From the NCBI GenBank assembly GCA_030141605.1, contig JAQGDQ010001282.1, forward strand, positions 27,501 to 49,787: a stretch of DNA of 22,287 nucleotides, written 5' to 3'. Source of the stretch: Tubiluchus corallicola. Its lineage: Eukaryota > Priapulida > Priapulimorpha > Priapulimorphida > Tubiluchidae. A model generated the notes under the pieces. That model did no database searches and was not told the DNA's origin. It saw nothing but the letters and a program-made list of their open reading frames with translations. Below, in pieces: positions 9,882-19,275 of the stretch. The stretch's first letter is position 1; every line of letters starts with the position of its first letter. The translations under genes and the position numbers were made by a program.

Positions 9882-10172
9882 TTGCCGCCGCCGTTTTTTA
9901 CTGTATTTTCCATTTACTATAGGTAGTGTATTGTTTTCTACTGATCGGCTTTTTGCAAACCCCAAATCTGGTACTCGGTGGCAGGGCACATTTATTATGC
10001 AAATAACTGGCGGCGGCACCGGTACCTATTCATCTTCAAGTATCATTTGTATGCATTCTTTCTCGTTGAGAGAAATAGCCGCGAATGATTGTGCTTTGAT
10101 CACCCATCCATTGCTAACGAGGCCTAGCATTGCTTAACTTATGTGTTGTTTAAATTTGCACTGTAATGTGAA
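9882..10172 (+). repeat. Interspersed repeat, copy 1
   Basis: This stretch is highly similar (about nine bases in ten or better by eye) to 14363-14647 in the same orientation. It runs from GCCGCCGC next to TTTTTTACTGTATTTTCC through TTATGCAAATAACTGG, GCATTCTTTCTCGTTGAG and CACCCATCC to GCACTGTA..ATGTGAA. It lies at the end of intron 3 of gene 1, just before the exon D acceptor. Read on the minus strand it is partly open (NGWVIKAQ, ISLNEKECIQMILEDE), but a stop and an indel against copy 2 break the frame. Confidence 0.9.
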
Positions 10173-10209
10173 AACTAAAACTAAAAAAGCCGTTGCGTTT
10201 TTTTTTCAG

Positions 10210-10276
10210 CAACCCGTTTGCCGTCAACGACACGGAAGGCGGATCTATCAAGTACATAGACAGCACCCCCAACTGA
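10210..10276 (+). CDS. Gene 1 final coding exon D: C-terminus with NPF
   Basis: A strong acceptor (GTTTTTTTTTCAG) precedes the exon. One base completes Ser147, then 21 codons end in TGA at 10274-10276. Residues 148-168 read NPFAVNDTE through YIDSTPN. N-P-F at 148-150 matches the EH-domain ligand motif of endocytic adaptors, although no binding is shown. Correct phase at all three joins and a stop soon after the last acceptor make this the terminal coding exon. The 3' untranslated region continues into repeat-rich DNA and its end is uncertain. Confidence 0.78.
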
Positions 10277-10711
10277 GAGCGAGCCGTGGTGGTGTGGGGC
10301 TAGCGATGAGGACGAATGCCCTAATCAAAGCTTAGTTTACACGTACGGCACATTCATACTACGAAATCCCGCGTAATTATCTTTTAAGCGTAAGGAATTG
10401 CTACTCATCGTTGTGCTACGCAAGCAGAAGAAGAGTTCGACGAAGTTCGTTCAGCATGTAGAATCTCAGCGTTAAATTGTAATGGATCATTTGGCGCCAC
10501 CTGCTTTTGATAAATTTAAATGTTGTGATGCTTGGTAAACGAAATTAGAGCGATAACCGGGGTCGGATTATGACCTTTAGGGCCCCCTAGGCTAATGAAA
10601 TCATGGTTCCCCCTCAGATGAAGCCATTCTCTATCTTGCCTGCACTTTTTACTCCCGATGTATTTTAGTAAAATTTTCATAGCTTGAAGTAAACTTTTTG
10701 CAATTTCTTTA

Positions 10712-10717
10712 AATAAA
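10712..10717 (+). terminator. Possible polyadenylation signal AATAAA for gene 1
   Basis: This is the first AATAAA downstream of the gene 1 stop, about 435 bp after it. It lies inside the candidate hAT-like element, so it may be fortuitous. Confidence 0.25.
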
Positions 10718-10736
10718 CAAGAACAGTCATCTTTTG

Positions 10737-10871
10737 TTTGTCAAAAAAACATTCTTTAAGAAATTAGCAAAAGCGCCGCAAAAAATTTTGCGTATAAATA
10801 CACTTATAATCAAAAATATGCGAACATCCTACATAGTCCTCGTTTATAACGCAAAGCCAGTAGCAGCTTTT
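10737..10871 (+). repeat. Interspersed repeat family A, copy 1
   Basis: It matches 11286-11419 in direct orientation. Shared blocks are GAAATTAGCAAA, TATAAATACA, CATCCTACATAGTCCTC and CGCAAAGCCAGTAGCAGC. It lies within the candidate element at 10558-11245. Confidence 0.85.
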
Positions 10872-11285
10872 ACTGAATTAAAGATACAGGCAGATGTATA
10901 ATGGATGATGTCAGAACAATGGCTGTTCGTCAGCAGTTTTCCAAGCGAAAATTGTCAGAAATGGAACCTCCAATCAACTCGTCACAGTTCCTCGGGGTAG
11001 AAGCGTCCTAAAATGCAGCCCACATCACCGGGTAGCTCCGTTTATCCTCTTTCTAGAGAGCTACGTATCTTCATCCGACTACCGCTATTTCACTATTTAT
11101 TGGAAGTAAAATTAACTCACATTTCAACGCAACTGGTGTGAAAAAACCGATGTTACCAACGGAAACAGAAAAGCCTAATGTTCCTAAGGCTTGAGGGGCC
11201 CTACGCTATAGCCTATATTATTAGCGTATAGGACAGTCCGACCCGGCGAAAACGTTACATAATTAATGTTCGCATCATTTGCCCG

Positions 11286-11419
11286 TTGTCAATAAAAATA
11301 TTCTTTACGAAATTAGCAAAGACCCCGCAACGAATTTGCATATAAATACATTTATAATCAATAATACGCGAGCATCCTACATAGTCCTCATTTATAACGC
11401 AAAGCCAGTAGCAGCTTTT
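11286..11419 (+). repeat. Interspersed repeat family A, copy 2
   Basis: It is the direct partner of 10737-10871. Part of it (about 11317-11390) is also inverted at 11538-11609. Confidence 0.85.
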
Positions 11420-11428
11420 CAATGAGGA

Positions 11429-11538
11429 TCTTAGCTACAACCGTCGCGTGACATGCGGGTAAAGCAAAGTGGTGTGTCGCATCAGTTCAGTAACTTCATT
11501 TGTCTTACTTAATTATGCATTAGTCTGTTTGTAGAGTG
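11429..11538 (+). repeat. Interspersed repeat family B, copy 1
   Basis: It matches 12129-12240 in the same orientation. Shared blocks are CTTAGC, AACCGTCGC, TGACATGCGGGTAAA, GTCGCATCAGTT, TTGTCTTACTTA and GTAGAGTG. It separates family A copies 2 and 3. Confidence 0.85.
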
Positions 11539-11609
11539 ACTATGTAGGATGTTCGCGTATTATTGATTATAAGTGTATTTATATGCAAATTTTTTGCGGG
11601 GTCTTTGCG
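11538..11609 (-). repeat. Interspersed repeat family A, copy 3 (inverted, partial)
   Basis: Its reverse complement matches about 11317-11390, with GCAAAGACCCCGCAA and ATCCTACATAGTC shared. With copy 2 it forms an inverted pair around family B copy 1, which suggests all belong to one larger composite element. Confidence 0.85.
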
Positions 11610-12128
11610 TGGTTCATGCGGGTCGAATTTTTGATCACTTTTTCGGACATAGTTGCCGTAGCCGTTCTTTGTAATTACAACAACTAGATTGTAATCGAGT
11701 TACAAGTTTTCGAAATCACCCATGTTCGCTCGTAGGGCATTTATTCTTATCCCTGCCTCGTGTACGTTTACTAGTCACTTGTGTTAAGTTATTTTACCTG
11801 TATATACCTGGGATGCGGCAGGCGATGGTTTTTTTTTATAGATCTGAGCGACCAAACGTTTTTTACATACATCTGTTTCGTGACGTATAGTTTACCGTGT
11901 AGTTTTAGATATATATGCAAATTCTGTAAGATAAGTTTGCCTAGCTTGAGAGTTTGGTTAGCGTGGAAATGAAAGCGTGTGCTTGGACCATAACCGAAGT
12001 AACAAAAATTCGTTTGAGTCGGCGCTTATTCGGGTTGGAAAATATTCGGAAAGATCCAGAAAGAAGGAGCCCTTTCATAGTTTCGTTGCGCGCAGTTGCT
12101 GTAGGTCAAAGGACAAGTGTACCAACGC
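11610..12128. other. Repeat-flanked stretch, no gene
   Basis: Open frames at 11781-11972 and 11954-12163 have no recognisable motif, no splice context and lie between two copies of family B. I see no gene here. Confidence 0.5.
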
Positions 12129-12240
12129 ATCTTAGCCGCAACCGTCGCATGACATGCGGGTAAATAAAAGCCATCTGTCGCATCAGTTGGGTAAACTTTA
12201 GTTGTCTTACTTAGTTATGCAATAGTGTGTGTGTAGAGTG
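12129..12240 (+). repeat. Interspersed repeat family B, copy 2
   Basis: It is the direct partner of 11429-11538, roughly 85 percent similar by eye. Confidence 0.85.
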
Positions 12241-12442
12241 ATTTACTAGCAGGATCTTGCTTGGGAACAAGTAAAAATGAACTAGGTAAGGTTCTAGCTA
12301 GCTGTTAAAACTGTTACTATTACAACAGCATAGGCTGCGAGGCGTTGTTCAAGTGTACACAAATGCGTCGCCTGGTACACTTAACCTTTGACCTTTTCAC
12401 GATCATCAACAATCGCTGGAACTGTGAAAAGTTATCAGTATA

Positions 12443-13065
12443 CAGTGTTCCCTCACTTATCGCGGGTGTTCCGTTCCAGGCCCAAGCGAATATCCGCGAA
12501 GTAGGGACGCTATACTTATTTTACTAGTTATACATTATTTTAAGTCTTTATAAACCCTCCCCACACTCTTATACATAACCCTTTCCCATTCCCTTAATAA
12601 CTTTTCCCATACTGTACATGTTCCTTTTAAAAAACTTTACTTAAATGTTCATAAAAATGTTCACAATCAACCAATCGTGTGTTGTGTACAATCTCACGTT
12701 GGCAAGTAGCATCTCAAGCGGGCGCAAGTACTACATTTCGTTTTTGGTGTGTATTCATCCGCCGAATAAATACACTATTTACTGTAAATGGTAATTTTTT
12801 ATGATTTATAATATTCTTTTAATGTTAGAATTAATATTTTTAATATATTTTTATACATTTTGTGATTTTTTATGCAAAATTCATCAAATCTATACATTAC
12901 TGTACAATACGTACTACGCATGTGCAAAAATACTTTAGACGGAGTACCGCAAAAACCCGCGAAACAGCGAAAATACCGCGATAAATATTTTACATTAATA
13001 TTTTTGAAAACCTGCGAAACAGCGAGTCCGCGATAAACGAACCGCGAAGTAGCGAGGGAACACTG
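12443..13065. mobile_element. pogo/Tigger-like MITE, 623 bp, TA target site
   Basis: The left end is TA|CAGTGTTCCCTCACTTATCG and the right end is its near inverse, GCGAGGGAACACTG|TA. Further inside, both ends carry CGCGATAAA/CGCGAAGTAGCGA-type motifs (for example GATATCCGCGAAGTAGGGA-like sequence on the left and AACCGCGAAGTAGCGAGG on the right). The CAGTGTTCCCTCGCTA terminus and TA duplication fit Tc1/mariner-superfamily pogo or Tigger elements. The interior is AT-rich with no transposase, so the copy is nonautonomous. Confidence 0.8.
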
Positions 13066-13703
13066 TATTACGATTGGCGTCGTAGTAACTCGCTTAACGC
13101 TGTAGGTTTTTTTGTCTCGTTACACAGAGAAAATTGTTTAGATTTAGAAAATTAATATCATTGCACAAGGAAATCCCGAAATTGTATTAAAGCTTATTAT
13201 ATATAATGAAAAATTTAGTATCTATCGTTAACGTATTACTTGCCAGGCAATTTCACGTAAGCTAGAACACTAACTTAGATTTTTCTAACTTACATTTTTC
13301 GAGCATTGTTATTATTTTGGCTACGTTATCTTACGTGAAGTTAGATAAGTTATTTTGCTATATATTATATTTTCTTATTTATTGATTGTGACACTTATAA
13401 AATTCGATATCGTAGACGAGTATTCGTAATGCACTATTTATCGGGGGTGTAAGCTACGGTGATTTTTATATGAAATGTTTGCTTAGTTCACGGCAGACTG
13501 TAACACCAGTATTGTAGATGGCTTTGTTAGACGCATGCAGTATTCGTATTACTAAAGCTATTATAGATTTCGGTGCCTTGTCAATAGTATGTCCATTTGT
13601 TCATTGCTTAACATTCAATAGCATGTAGGCGCATTATGTGGTATTTTTAGCATCATTGGTGGCTTATGGATGAAGTATTAATGGGTTTTGGGTTCATTTA
13701 TAC
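13066..13703. other. AT-rich stretch between two elements, no feature
   Basis: No open frame, array or inverted ends could be supported. It separates the pogo-like and hAT-like elements. Confidence 0.5.
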
Positions 13704-14372
13704 CAGCGGCGGCTCGTAGTGGGTGCTTCAGAAAACGTTTAGCCATTGCGAACACGTGTAATTTTAATGTTGTAATTCGAAATTGTAATTTTAAATAAAC
13801 GAACAGACGAAAGTTTATACGTGAACTTGATGAAATCCCATTGTTTGCTTACAGATAGCCTAAGTTGTCCAAGTTTAAGCTTGATTCGTTCACGGTAAGC
13901 TTGTGACAACTGACAACAAACTGTGTGAACGACAGTACTTTCTCTACTTGGGCTCAACTCACAACAAACTGTGTGAGCGACAGTACTTTCTCTACTTGGG
14001 CTCAACTCACAACAAACTGTGTGAGCGACAGTACTTTCTCTACCTGGGCTCAACTCACAACAAACTGTGTGAGCGACAGTACTTTCTCTACCTGGGCTCA
14101 ACTCACAACAAACTGTGTGAGCGACAGTACTTTTTCTACATGCGCTCAGACATGTGCGCACGACCGCTTGCGCATAACAGCCAAACACCACGTTGCTGGA
14201 GCGCACTCTGCTGGGCTGTGAAGCAAACAGTACTACCCTCACCTGCTTTCGTTCCGTACAAGTATAAAGAAAGAACTAAAGAAAAAAGAGTTACTATGTT
14301 GCATTTTATCAATAATATTGAGTGAAAATAGGGGGTGCTGCAGTTCCACACACTATACACGAGCCGCCGCTG
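13704..14372. mobile_element. hAT-like MITE with 14-bp perfect terminal inverted repeats
   Basis: The left end CAGCGGCGGCTCGT and right end ACGAGCCGCCGCTG are perfect inverses. A second inner pair is also visible: GGGTGCTTCAG near the left, and GGGGGTGCTGCAG near 14331 in the same orientation, not inverted. The 8 bp outside each end, ATTTATAC and TTTTTTAC, agree at six positions, a possible eroded hAT target duplication. The interior is mostly a 48-bp minisatellite and has no transposase. Confidence 0.6.
13909..14146. repeat. 48-bp minisatellite, 5 copies
   Basis: ACAACAAACTGTGTGA recurs at 13913, 13961, 14009, 14057 and 14105. The unit also holds CGACAGTACTTTCTCTAC and GGGCTCAACTC. Because 48 is divisible by three, long frames with 16-residue repeats open on both strands (167 residues minus, 140 plus); I treat them as artefacts. 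Confidence 0.97.
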
Positions 14373-14647
14373 TTTTTTACTGTATTTTCCATTTACTATA
14401 GGTAATGTATTACTGATCGGCTTTTTGCAAACCCCAAATCTGGTGCTCGGTGGCAGGGCACATTTATTATGCAAATAACTGGTGGTGGGACCGGTACCTA
14501 TTTCATCTTCAAGTATCATTTGTATGCATTCTTTCTCGTTGAGAGAAATAGCCGCGAGTGGTTGTGCTTTGATCACCCATCCGTTGCTAACGAGGCTTAG
14601 CATTGCTTAACTTATGCGTTGTTTAAATTTGCACTGTATAATGTGAA
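14363..14647 (+). repeat. Interspersed repeat, copy 2
   Basis: It is the partner of 9882-10172, with the same order of blocks. Its left boundary coincides with the right end (GCCGCCGCTG) of the hAT-like MITE, and copy 1 also begins at GCCGCCGC, so both copies may abut the same kind of element end. Confidence 0.9.
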
Positions 14648-15053
14648 TCGTTACGGTGTAGTGTACATCTTTGGCTTGAATCTCTACGCAGGTATTGATG
14701 TAGTTTTTATGAGATATGTAGTTTATTGATGAGATAGAGTAGTTATTATGTTGACTCTCAGTGTATATCAATACCAAACTGTTAATTATGTACACATTCA
14801 GCTTTTCACCCTGTAATGCATGATTGATTGAGCGGTGTGAAAGAGGCTTTATTCCTTAATAAATGTGCATTTGTATCATAGTGTCCGTATGTACTAACCA
14901 GGACCGAGTTTCACACGGTAGCCATGGTAGTTAACGAACTTGTTACCGTGAGTTTAGCGAACGTGACGACGAGGTCGTTAACTTTGTTTGGGCTTTGTGG
15001 TTTTTTTATCTTGTCTGTGAAATATTGCTCCCAGTAACTCCTAGTAATGGTGC
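14648..15053. other. No feature seen
   Basis: This stretch is AT-rich, with an AATAAA at about 14865 of unknown meaning. There is no supported exon. Confidence 0.4.
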
Positions 15054-15656
15054 TTATATATGGATATATGTGTGAGTAACTCGTATATGGATATATGTAC
15101 GAGTAACTCGTATATGGATATATGTATGAGTAACTCATATGTGGATATATGTACGAGTAACTCATATATGGATATATGTACGAGTAACTCATGTATGGAT
15201 ATATGTACGAGTAGCTCGTACATGGATATATGTACGAGTAACTCATGTATGGATATATGTACAAGTGACTCATGTATGGATATATGTACGAGTAACTCAT
15301 GTATGGATATATGTACAAGTAACTCATGTATGGATATATGTATGAGTAACTCATATATGGGTATATGTACGAGTAACTCATGTATGGATATATGTATGAG
15401 TAACTCATATATGGATATATGTACAAGTAACTCATATATGGATATATGTACGAGTAACTCATGTATGGCTATATGTGTGAGTAACTCATATATGGATATA
15501 AGTACGAGTAACTCATGTATGGATATATGTACGAGTAACTCATGTATGGATATATGTACGAGTAACTCATGTATGGATATATGTACGAGTAACTCATGTA
15601 TGGATATATGTACGAGTAACTCATGTATGGATATATGTATGAGTAACTCATATGTG
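15054..15656. repeat. 27-bp minisatellite, about 22 copies
   Basis: The unit is ATGGATATATG + TACGAGTAACTC + AT(A/G)T, repeated every 27 bp. The GAGTAACTC core is an odd-length palindrome, extended to ACGAGTAACTCGT in some units. Variants (TACGAG, TATGAG, TGTGAG, TACAAG; CATGT, CATAT, CGTAT) are interspersed. There are no spacers. Several frames are open on both strands with 9-residue repeats (for example SNSYMDICT), which is a period effect. Confidence 0.97.
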
Positions 15657-15721
15657 AATATAATATGCATGTTCATATGCATTATTGTTTACACTTGCAA
15701 CCTTTTGTAAGTTAGCTTTAA

Positions 15722-16251
15722 AGGAAAACCGGACGATTGATTAAACTCAATCTCATTTTAATTTACTGTCCAAAACTTATGTTTCCTTGCCTGTAATTTC
15801 AGGCAAAGTTTGCAATTGTTAAAACTGGAAAGTTAATTAATGGCAATCGAACACAGCTATCGCTTACATCACAAACTAACCGCAGTTTGTGCAAAGGTAT
15901 CCATCTTCCATGTGCGGCAAGCACGTTTGCTAAGCGAAGATTGCCATAAGATGCTGATGTGATGTTGCGAAAATGAGCTCTGCGTCACAAACGAACACGG
16001 CAGTTCACGATCACGCTTATCACGGTACTGCACCTATTCGTCGGACACACGAATGTGACAAAAAAAGGCGCCGTTGCCAGTCTTAGCGGATTCGCTGTGC
16101 CGCACGCAGCTTTGAAAGGTTAACATAATTTAACTATCTGAGATAATTATTATTTAATCTAAGCTTTCGTTTAAAAAACCTGTTGTAGTTTTCAATATTT
16201 TAGAGCATTCTTTATTTTGAAGTAGTGTCTACACAATCTTCCGGGTTTCCT
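15722..16251. mobile_element. TTAA-flanked MITE, 530 bp
   Basis: The left end AGGAAAACCGGACGATTG is matched by the inverted right end AGGAAACCCGGAAGATTG (16 of 18). Each end is bordered by TTAA (15718-15721 and 16252-16255), the target site typical of piggyBac-type insertion. The termini are not the usual CCC of piggyBac, so the superfamily is inferred only from the target site. The interior has no transposase frame. Confidence 0.6.
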
Positions 16252-16474
16252 TTAAGTTTGTGTGAACTGTTAAGTATTCTTGTCTTAAGTTAGATTTTTG
16301 ACTTAAGTTCGATCTCATCATCTGCAGTACTCACTTATGTATGTAATGCACTTAAGCATCTGCTACACACGTAGTTAGTTATTTATAATTTCAATTCCGA
16401 CGTCTGTAGTTAGAGATGGAATAAGCCGTGTATACTCCCTCTTTAAACAGTAAACTCCATCAGAAGGAGATGTG

Positions 16475-16560
16475 AAAAAGTTACGACCTAGCCTGGAATC
16501 GAACCGCGAGCCCACGGATTACGGCTGTCACGTCTAGATTATACACAGTCCTTGTGATTG
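16475..16560 (-). repeat. tRNA-derived SINE remnant (B box)
   Basis: On the minus strand a perfect RNA polymerase III B box, GGTTCGATTCC, lies at 16505-16495. It is preceded by tRNA-like sequence (GACAGCCGTAATCC, GTGGGCTCGC). The arms do not fold as a full tRNA, so this is a degenerate SINE head and not a tRNA gene. Confidence 0.5.
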
Positions 16561-17071
16561 TAGCAGGTTTTAATACAGATGTGGTAGCTCATCACTTATC
16601 CAGGGCTGTAAGTGACAAAAAATCAATAACTAGGAGTTTATTGCACCATTTGCCATCCATGCTTTTATGGATTGCTCCACGTCATTTCCATGTTAGCGAA
16701 AAAAATCCATAATGTCTAAATGTCCACTTGCCTTTCAACTTTTTTTAATTTCTTATTTAAAATCGAAGTTGTCTGATCAGAGGTTTTAGTAATCTATTGT
16801 AAAATGTCAGGAAAAGTAAAAATTAATTTGGCAACATAATTTAAAATTTTAATAAGTTCCTGTGTCTTATTTCCATTTGTTGTTCAGTCGTTTAATGAGC
16901 CTCCAGTAAAAGCTATATGTAGGATACAGTAAGTAGTACCATTTATTTATGCTGTATGTACAGTAGCAAGTAAATATCAGTGCTGCCATCTCGTAGGCAC
17001 ATTCTCAGATGTTCGAGACTGGGTGATGATTCTCAATGCTTGACTGTTTCATTTTACTATGAAGCTCAAAA
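16561..17071. other. No feature seen
   Basis: This is AT-rich sequence without open frames, arrays or inverted ends that I can support. Confidence 0.4.
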
Positions 17072-17417
17072 GTATTTCTGAACACCCTGTATGACTCTTA
17101 TGTATTTTCTGGACACCCTGTATAAGCGTTAGGTATTTTCTGGCACCCTGTATAAGCGTCAGGTATTTTCTGGACACCCTGTATAAGCATTAGGTATTTT
17201 CTGGACACCCTGTATAAGCATTAGGTATTTTCTGGACACCCTGTATAAGCATCAGGTATTTTCTGGACACACTGTATAAGCATTAGGTATTTTCTGGACA
17301 CACTGTATAATCGTTAGGTATTTTCTGGACACCCTGTATAAGCGTTAGGCATTTTCTGGACGCCCTGTATACGTGTTAGGTATTTTCTGGACGCCCTGTA
17401 TACGTGTTAGGTATTTT
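17072..17417. repeat. 31-bp minisatellite, about 11 copies
   Basis: The unit is GTATTTTCTGGACACCCTG followed by TATAAGC(A/G)TTAG. The first copy is diverged and the last two have GACGCCCTGTATACGTG. One copy lacks two bases around CTGGCACC. Confidence 0.96.
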
Positions 17418-17608
17418 ATCTCTATATAATCATTGTTATTGTGAAATTTTGATGAATGCTGTTGGTTTTTATGATTACCGTGTCATTATTGCCTTGATTT
17501 TAACCATCCTCAGCTTGTCTTTGTACTATAAACGTATTAACTTTTTTCTACAGGTTTTGTTGGATATGTGCAATGAATGTCTTGCAGTATTTTTTTGTAA
17601 TTGAATTG

Positions 17609-17614
17609 AATAAA
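17609..17614 (+). terminator. Possible polyadenylation signal AATAAA
   Basis: AATAAAG is followed by a T/G-rich stretch within about 30-60 bp. It could end a long 3' untranslated region of gene 1 or an unrecognised transcript. The 66-residue frame at 17404-17604 just before it has no motif. Confidence 0.25.
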
Positions 17615-17782
17615 GATTCTGCTAACTAGTCGTAAAACATTGTATGATTGTTAGTAGTTTTCACTTCTCAAAAAGTTGGTGTTCTTCAAGAAAATAAGAA
17701 AGTAGATAGGCTTGTAAACAGGAGGCATTATTTTATGTGTATTACTTTACATAAGCCACGTACCAGTAATGTTAGAGGACAG

Positions 17783-18304
17783 AGTGAAGTCATATTCCAA
17801 TGATAAATGAAGCCAGGTTTTGTTCAAAGATTTACAATACAAATGAAGCCACTTTTTATTTGGAGGGTTGCAGCAAAATTGAAGCCATGTTTTGCCAAAG
17901 TTTTGCAATAAAATTGAAACCATTTTTTCTCAAAGTTTTGCAGTAAAATTGAAACCAGGTTTAGTCAAAGTTTTGCAAGTAAAATTGAAACCAGGTTTTG
18001 TCAAAGTTTTGCAGCAAAATTGAAGCCAGGTTTTGTCAAAGTTTTGCAAGTAAAATTGAAGCCAGGTTTTGTCAAAGTTTTGCAGCAAAATTGAAGCCAG
18101 GTTTTGTCAAAGTTTTGCAGTAAAATTGAAGCCAGGTTTTGTCAAAGTTTTGCAGCAAAATTGAAACCAAGTTTTATCAAAGTTTTGCAATAAAATTGAA
18201 GCCAGGTTTTGTTCATATTTTACAATAAAAGTGAAGTCACATTTTTGTTCATATTTTTACAATAATAATGAAGCCACATTTTGTTCAAAGTTTACAATAA
18301 AAGT
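17783..18304. repeat. 35-36-bp minisatellite, about 14 copies
   Basis: The unit is TGAAGCCAGGTTTTGTCAAAG + TTTTGCA(G/A)(C/T)AAAAT. Outer copies are more diverged (for example TTTGTTCATATTTTACAATAA) than the central ones, as expected when exchange homogenises the middle of an array. Confidence 0.95.
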
Positions 18305-18311
18305 GAATATA

Positions 18312-19190
18312 ACCTGTAACTTTCAATGACATCAAAAATTCATATTAACTGACCAATCCCAAAATCATCGCTAAGACCTGTAACTTTCGATGGCATCAAA
18401 AATTCATGTTATCTGACCAAGACCTGACCAATTCCAAAATCATCGCTAAGACCTGTAACTTTCAATGGCATCAAAAATTCATGTTATCTGACCAAGACCT
18501 GACCAATTCCAAAATCATCGCTAAGACCTGTAACTTTCGATGGCATCAAAAATTCATGTTATCTGACCAAGACCTGACCAATTCCAAAATCATCGCTAAG
18601 ACCTGTAACTTTCAATGGCATCAAAAATTCATGTTATCTGACCAAGACCTGACCAATCCCAAAATCATCGCTAAGACCTGTAACTTTCGATGGCATCAAA
18701 AATTCATGTTATCTGACCAAGACCTGACCAATTCCAAAATCATCGCTAAGACCTGTAACTTTCAATGGGCTAAGACCTGTAACTTTCAATGACATCAAAA
18801 ATTCATATTAACTGACCAAGATCTGACCAATTCCAAAATCATCGCTAAGACCTGTAACTTTCGATGACATCAAAAATTCATTATAACTGACCAAGACCTG
18901 ACCAATCCCAAAATCATCGCTAAGACCTGTAACTTTCAATGACATCAAAAATTCATATTAACTGACCAAGACCTGACCAATCCCAAAATCATCGCTAAGA
19001 CCTGTAACTTTCGATGACATCAAAAATTCATATTAACTGACCAAGACCTGACCAATTCCAAAATCACTGCTAAGACCTGTAACTTTCAATGGCATAAAAA
19101 ATTCATATTAACTGACCAAGACCTGACCAATTCCAAAATCACTGCTAAGACCTGTAACTTTCAATGACATCAAAAATTCATATTAACTGA
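18312..19190. repeat. 75-bp minisatellite, about 12 copies, with 150-bp higher-order period
   Basis: The unit contains AAGACCTGTAACTTTC(A/G)ATG, ACATCAAAAATTCAT and GACCTGACCAAT(T/C)CCAAAATCA. TTCAATG and TTCGATG alternate from copy to copy across most of the array. The central copies share ATGTTATCTGACC while outer ones have ATATTAACTGACC. A partial unit is duplicated near 18766-18790. The 128-residue frame (25-residue repeat DQDLTNSKIIAKTCNF..) is a period effect with no gene context. Confidence 0.96.
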
Positions 19191-19275
19191 TTATTGTTTC
19201 ATCGCAATTTCGTTGGGTGGTTGGCAGTGTGTTGCACTAATATTACTGGCACCTCCTAATCAATACGTTAGCTGA

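Larger units (their letters stand above)
10558..11245. mobile_element. Candidate hAT-like nonautonomous element
   Basis: The ends are CGGGGTCGGA on the left and TCCGACCCG on the right, inverted with one extra G. Both are followed inwards by AGGGCCCC-type blocks (left AGGGCCCCCTAGG, right GAGGGGCCCT). Flanking 8-mers GCGATAAC (10550-10557) and GCGAAAAC (11246-11253) differ at one base, the size expected for hAT target duplications. No transposase frame is visible. It probably lies in the 3' untranslated region or just beyond gene 1. Confidence 0.5.

Noticed and set aside
13739-14325. 167-residue minus-strand and 140-residue plus-strand frames
   Set aside because: Both are created by the 48-bp minisatellite inside a MITE; outside the array they show no motif.
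14136-14603. 155-residue minus-strand frame over the interspersed repeat
   Set aside because: The homologous copy at 9882-10172 has a stop and a frameshift, and differences between copies are not mainly silent, so coding is unlikely.
15054-15656. CRISPR-like array
   Set aside because: The 27-bp units are head to tail with no unique spacers, and the DNA is eukaryotic.
15041-15710. Long open frames on both strands (183-216 residues) over the 27-bp array
   Set aside because: The period is a multiple of three and the unit lacks stops, so several frames open together with perfect 9-residue repeats. No splice sites, conserved motif or upstream context support a gene.
16475-16560. Functional tRNA gene
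   Set aside because: The B box is perfect, but the T arm does not pair properly and no acceptor stem or A box could be placed; it reads better as a SINE remnant.
17404-17604. 66-residue hydrophobic frame ending near AATAAA
   Set aside because: It begins in the edge of the 31-bp array and has no start context or known motif; only the AATAAA was kept, at low confidence.
18406-18792. 128-residue plus-strand frame with a 25-residue repeat
   Set aside because: It is confined to the 75-bp array and is broken by variants at both ends; no gene context.
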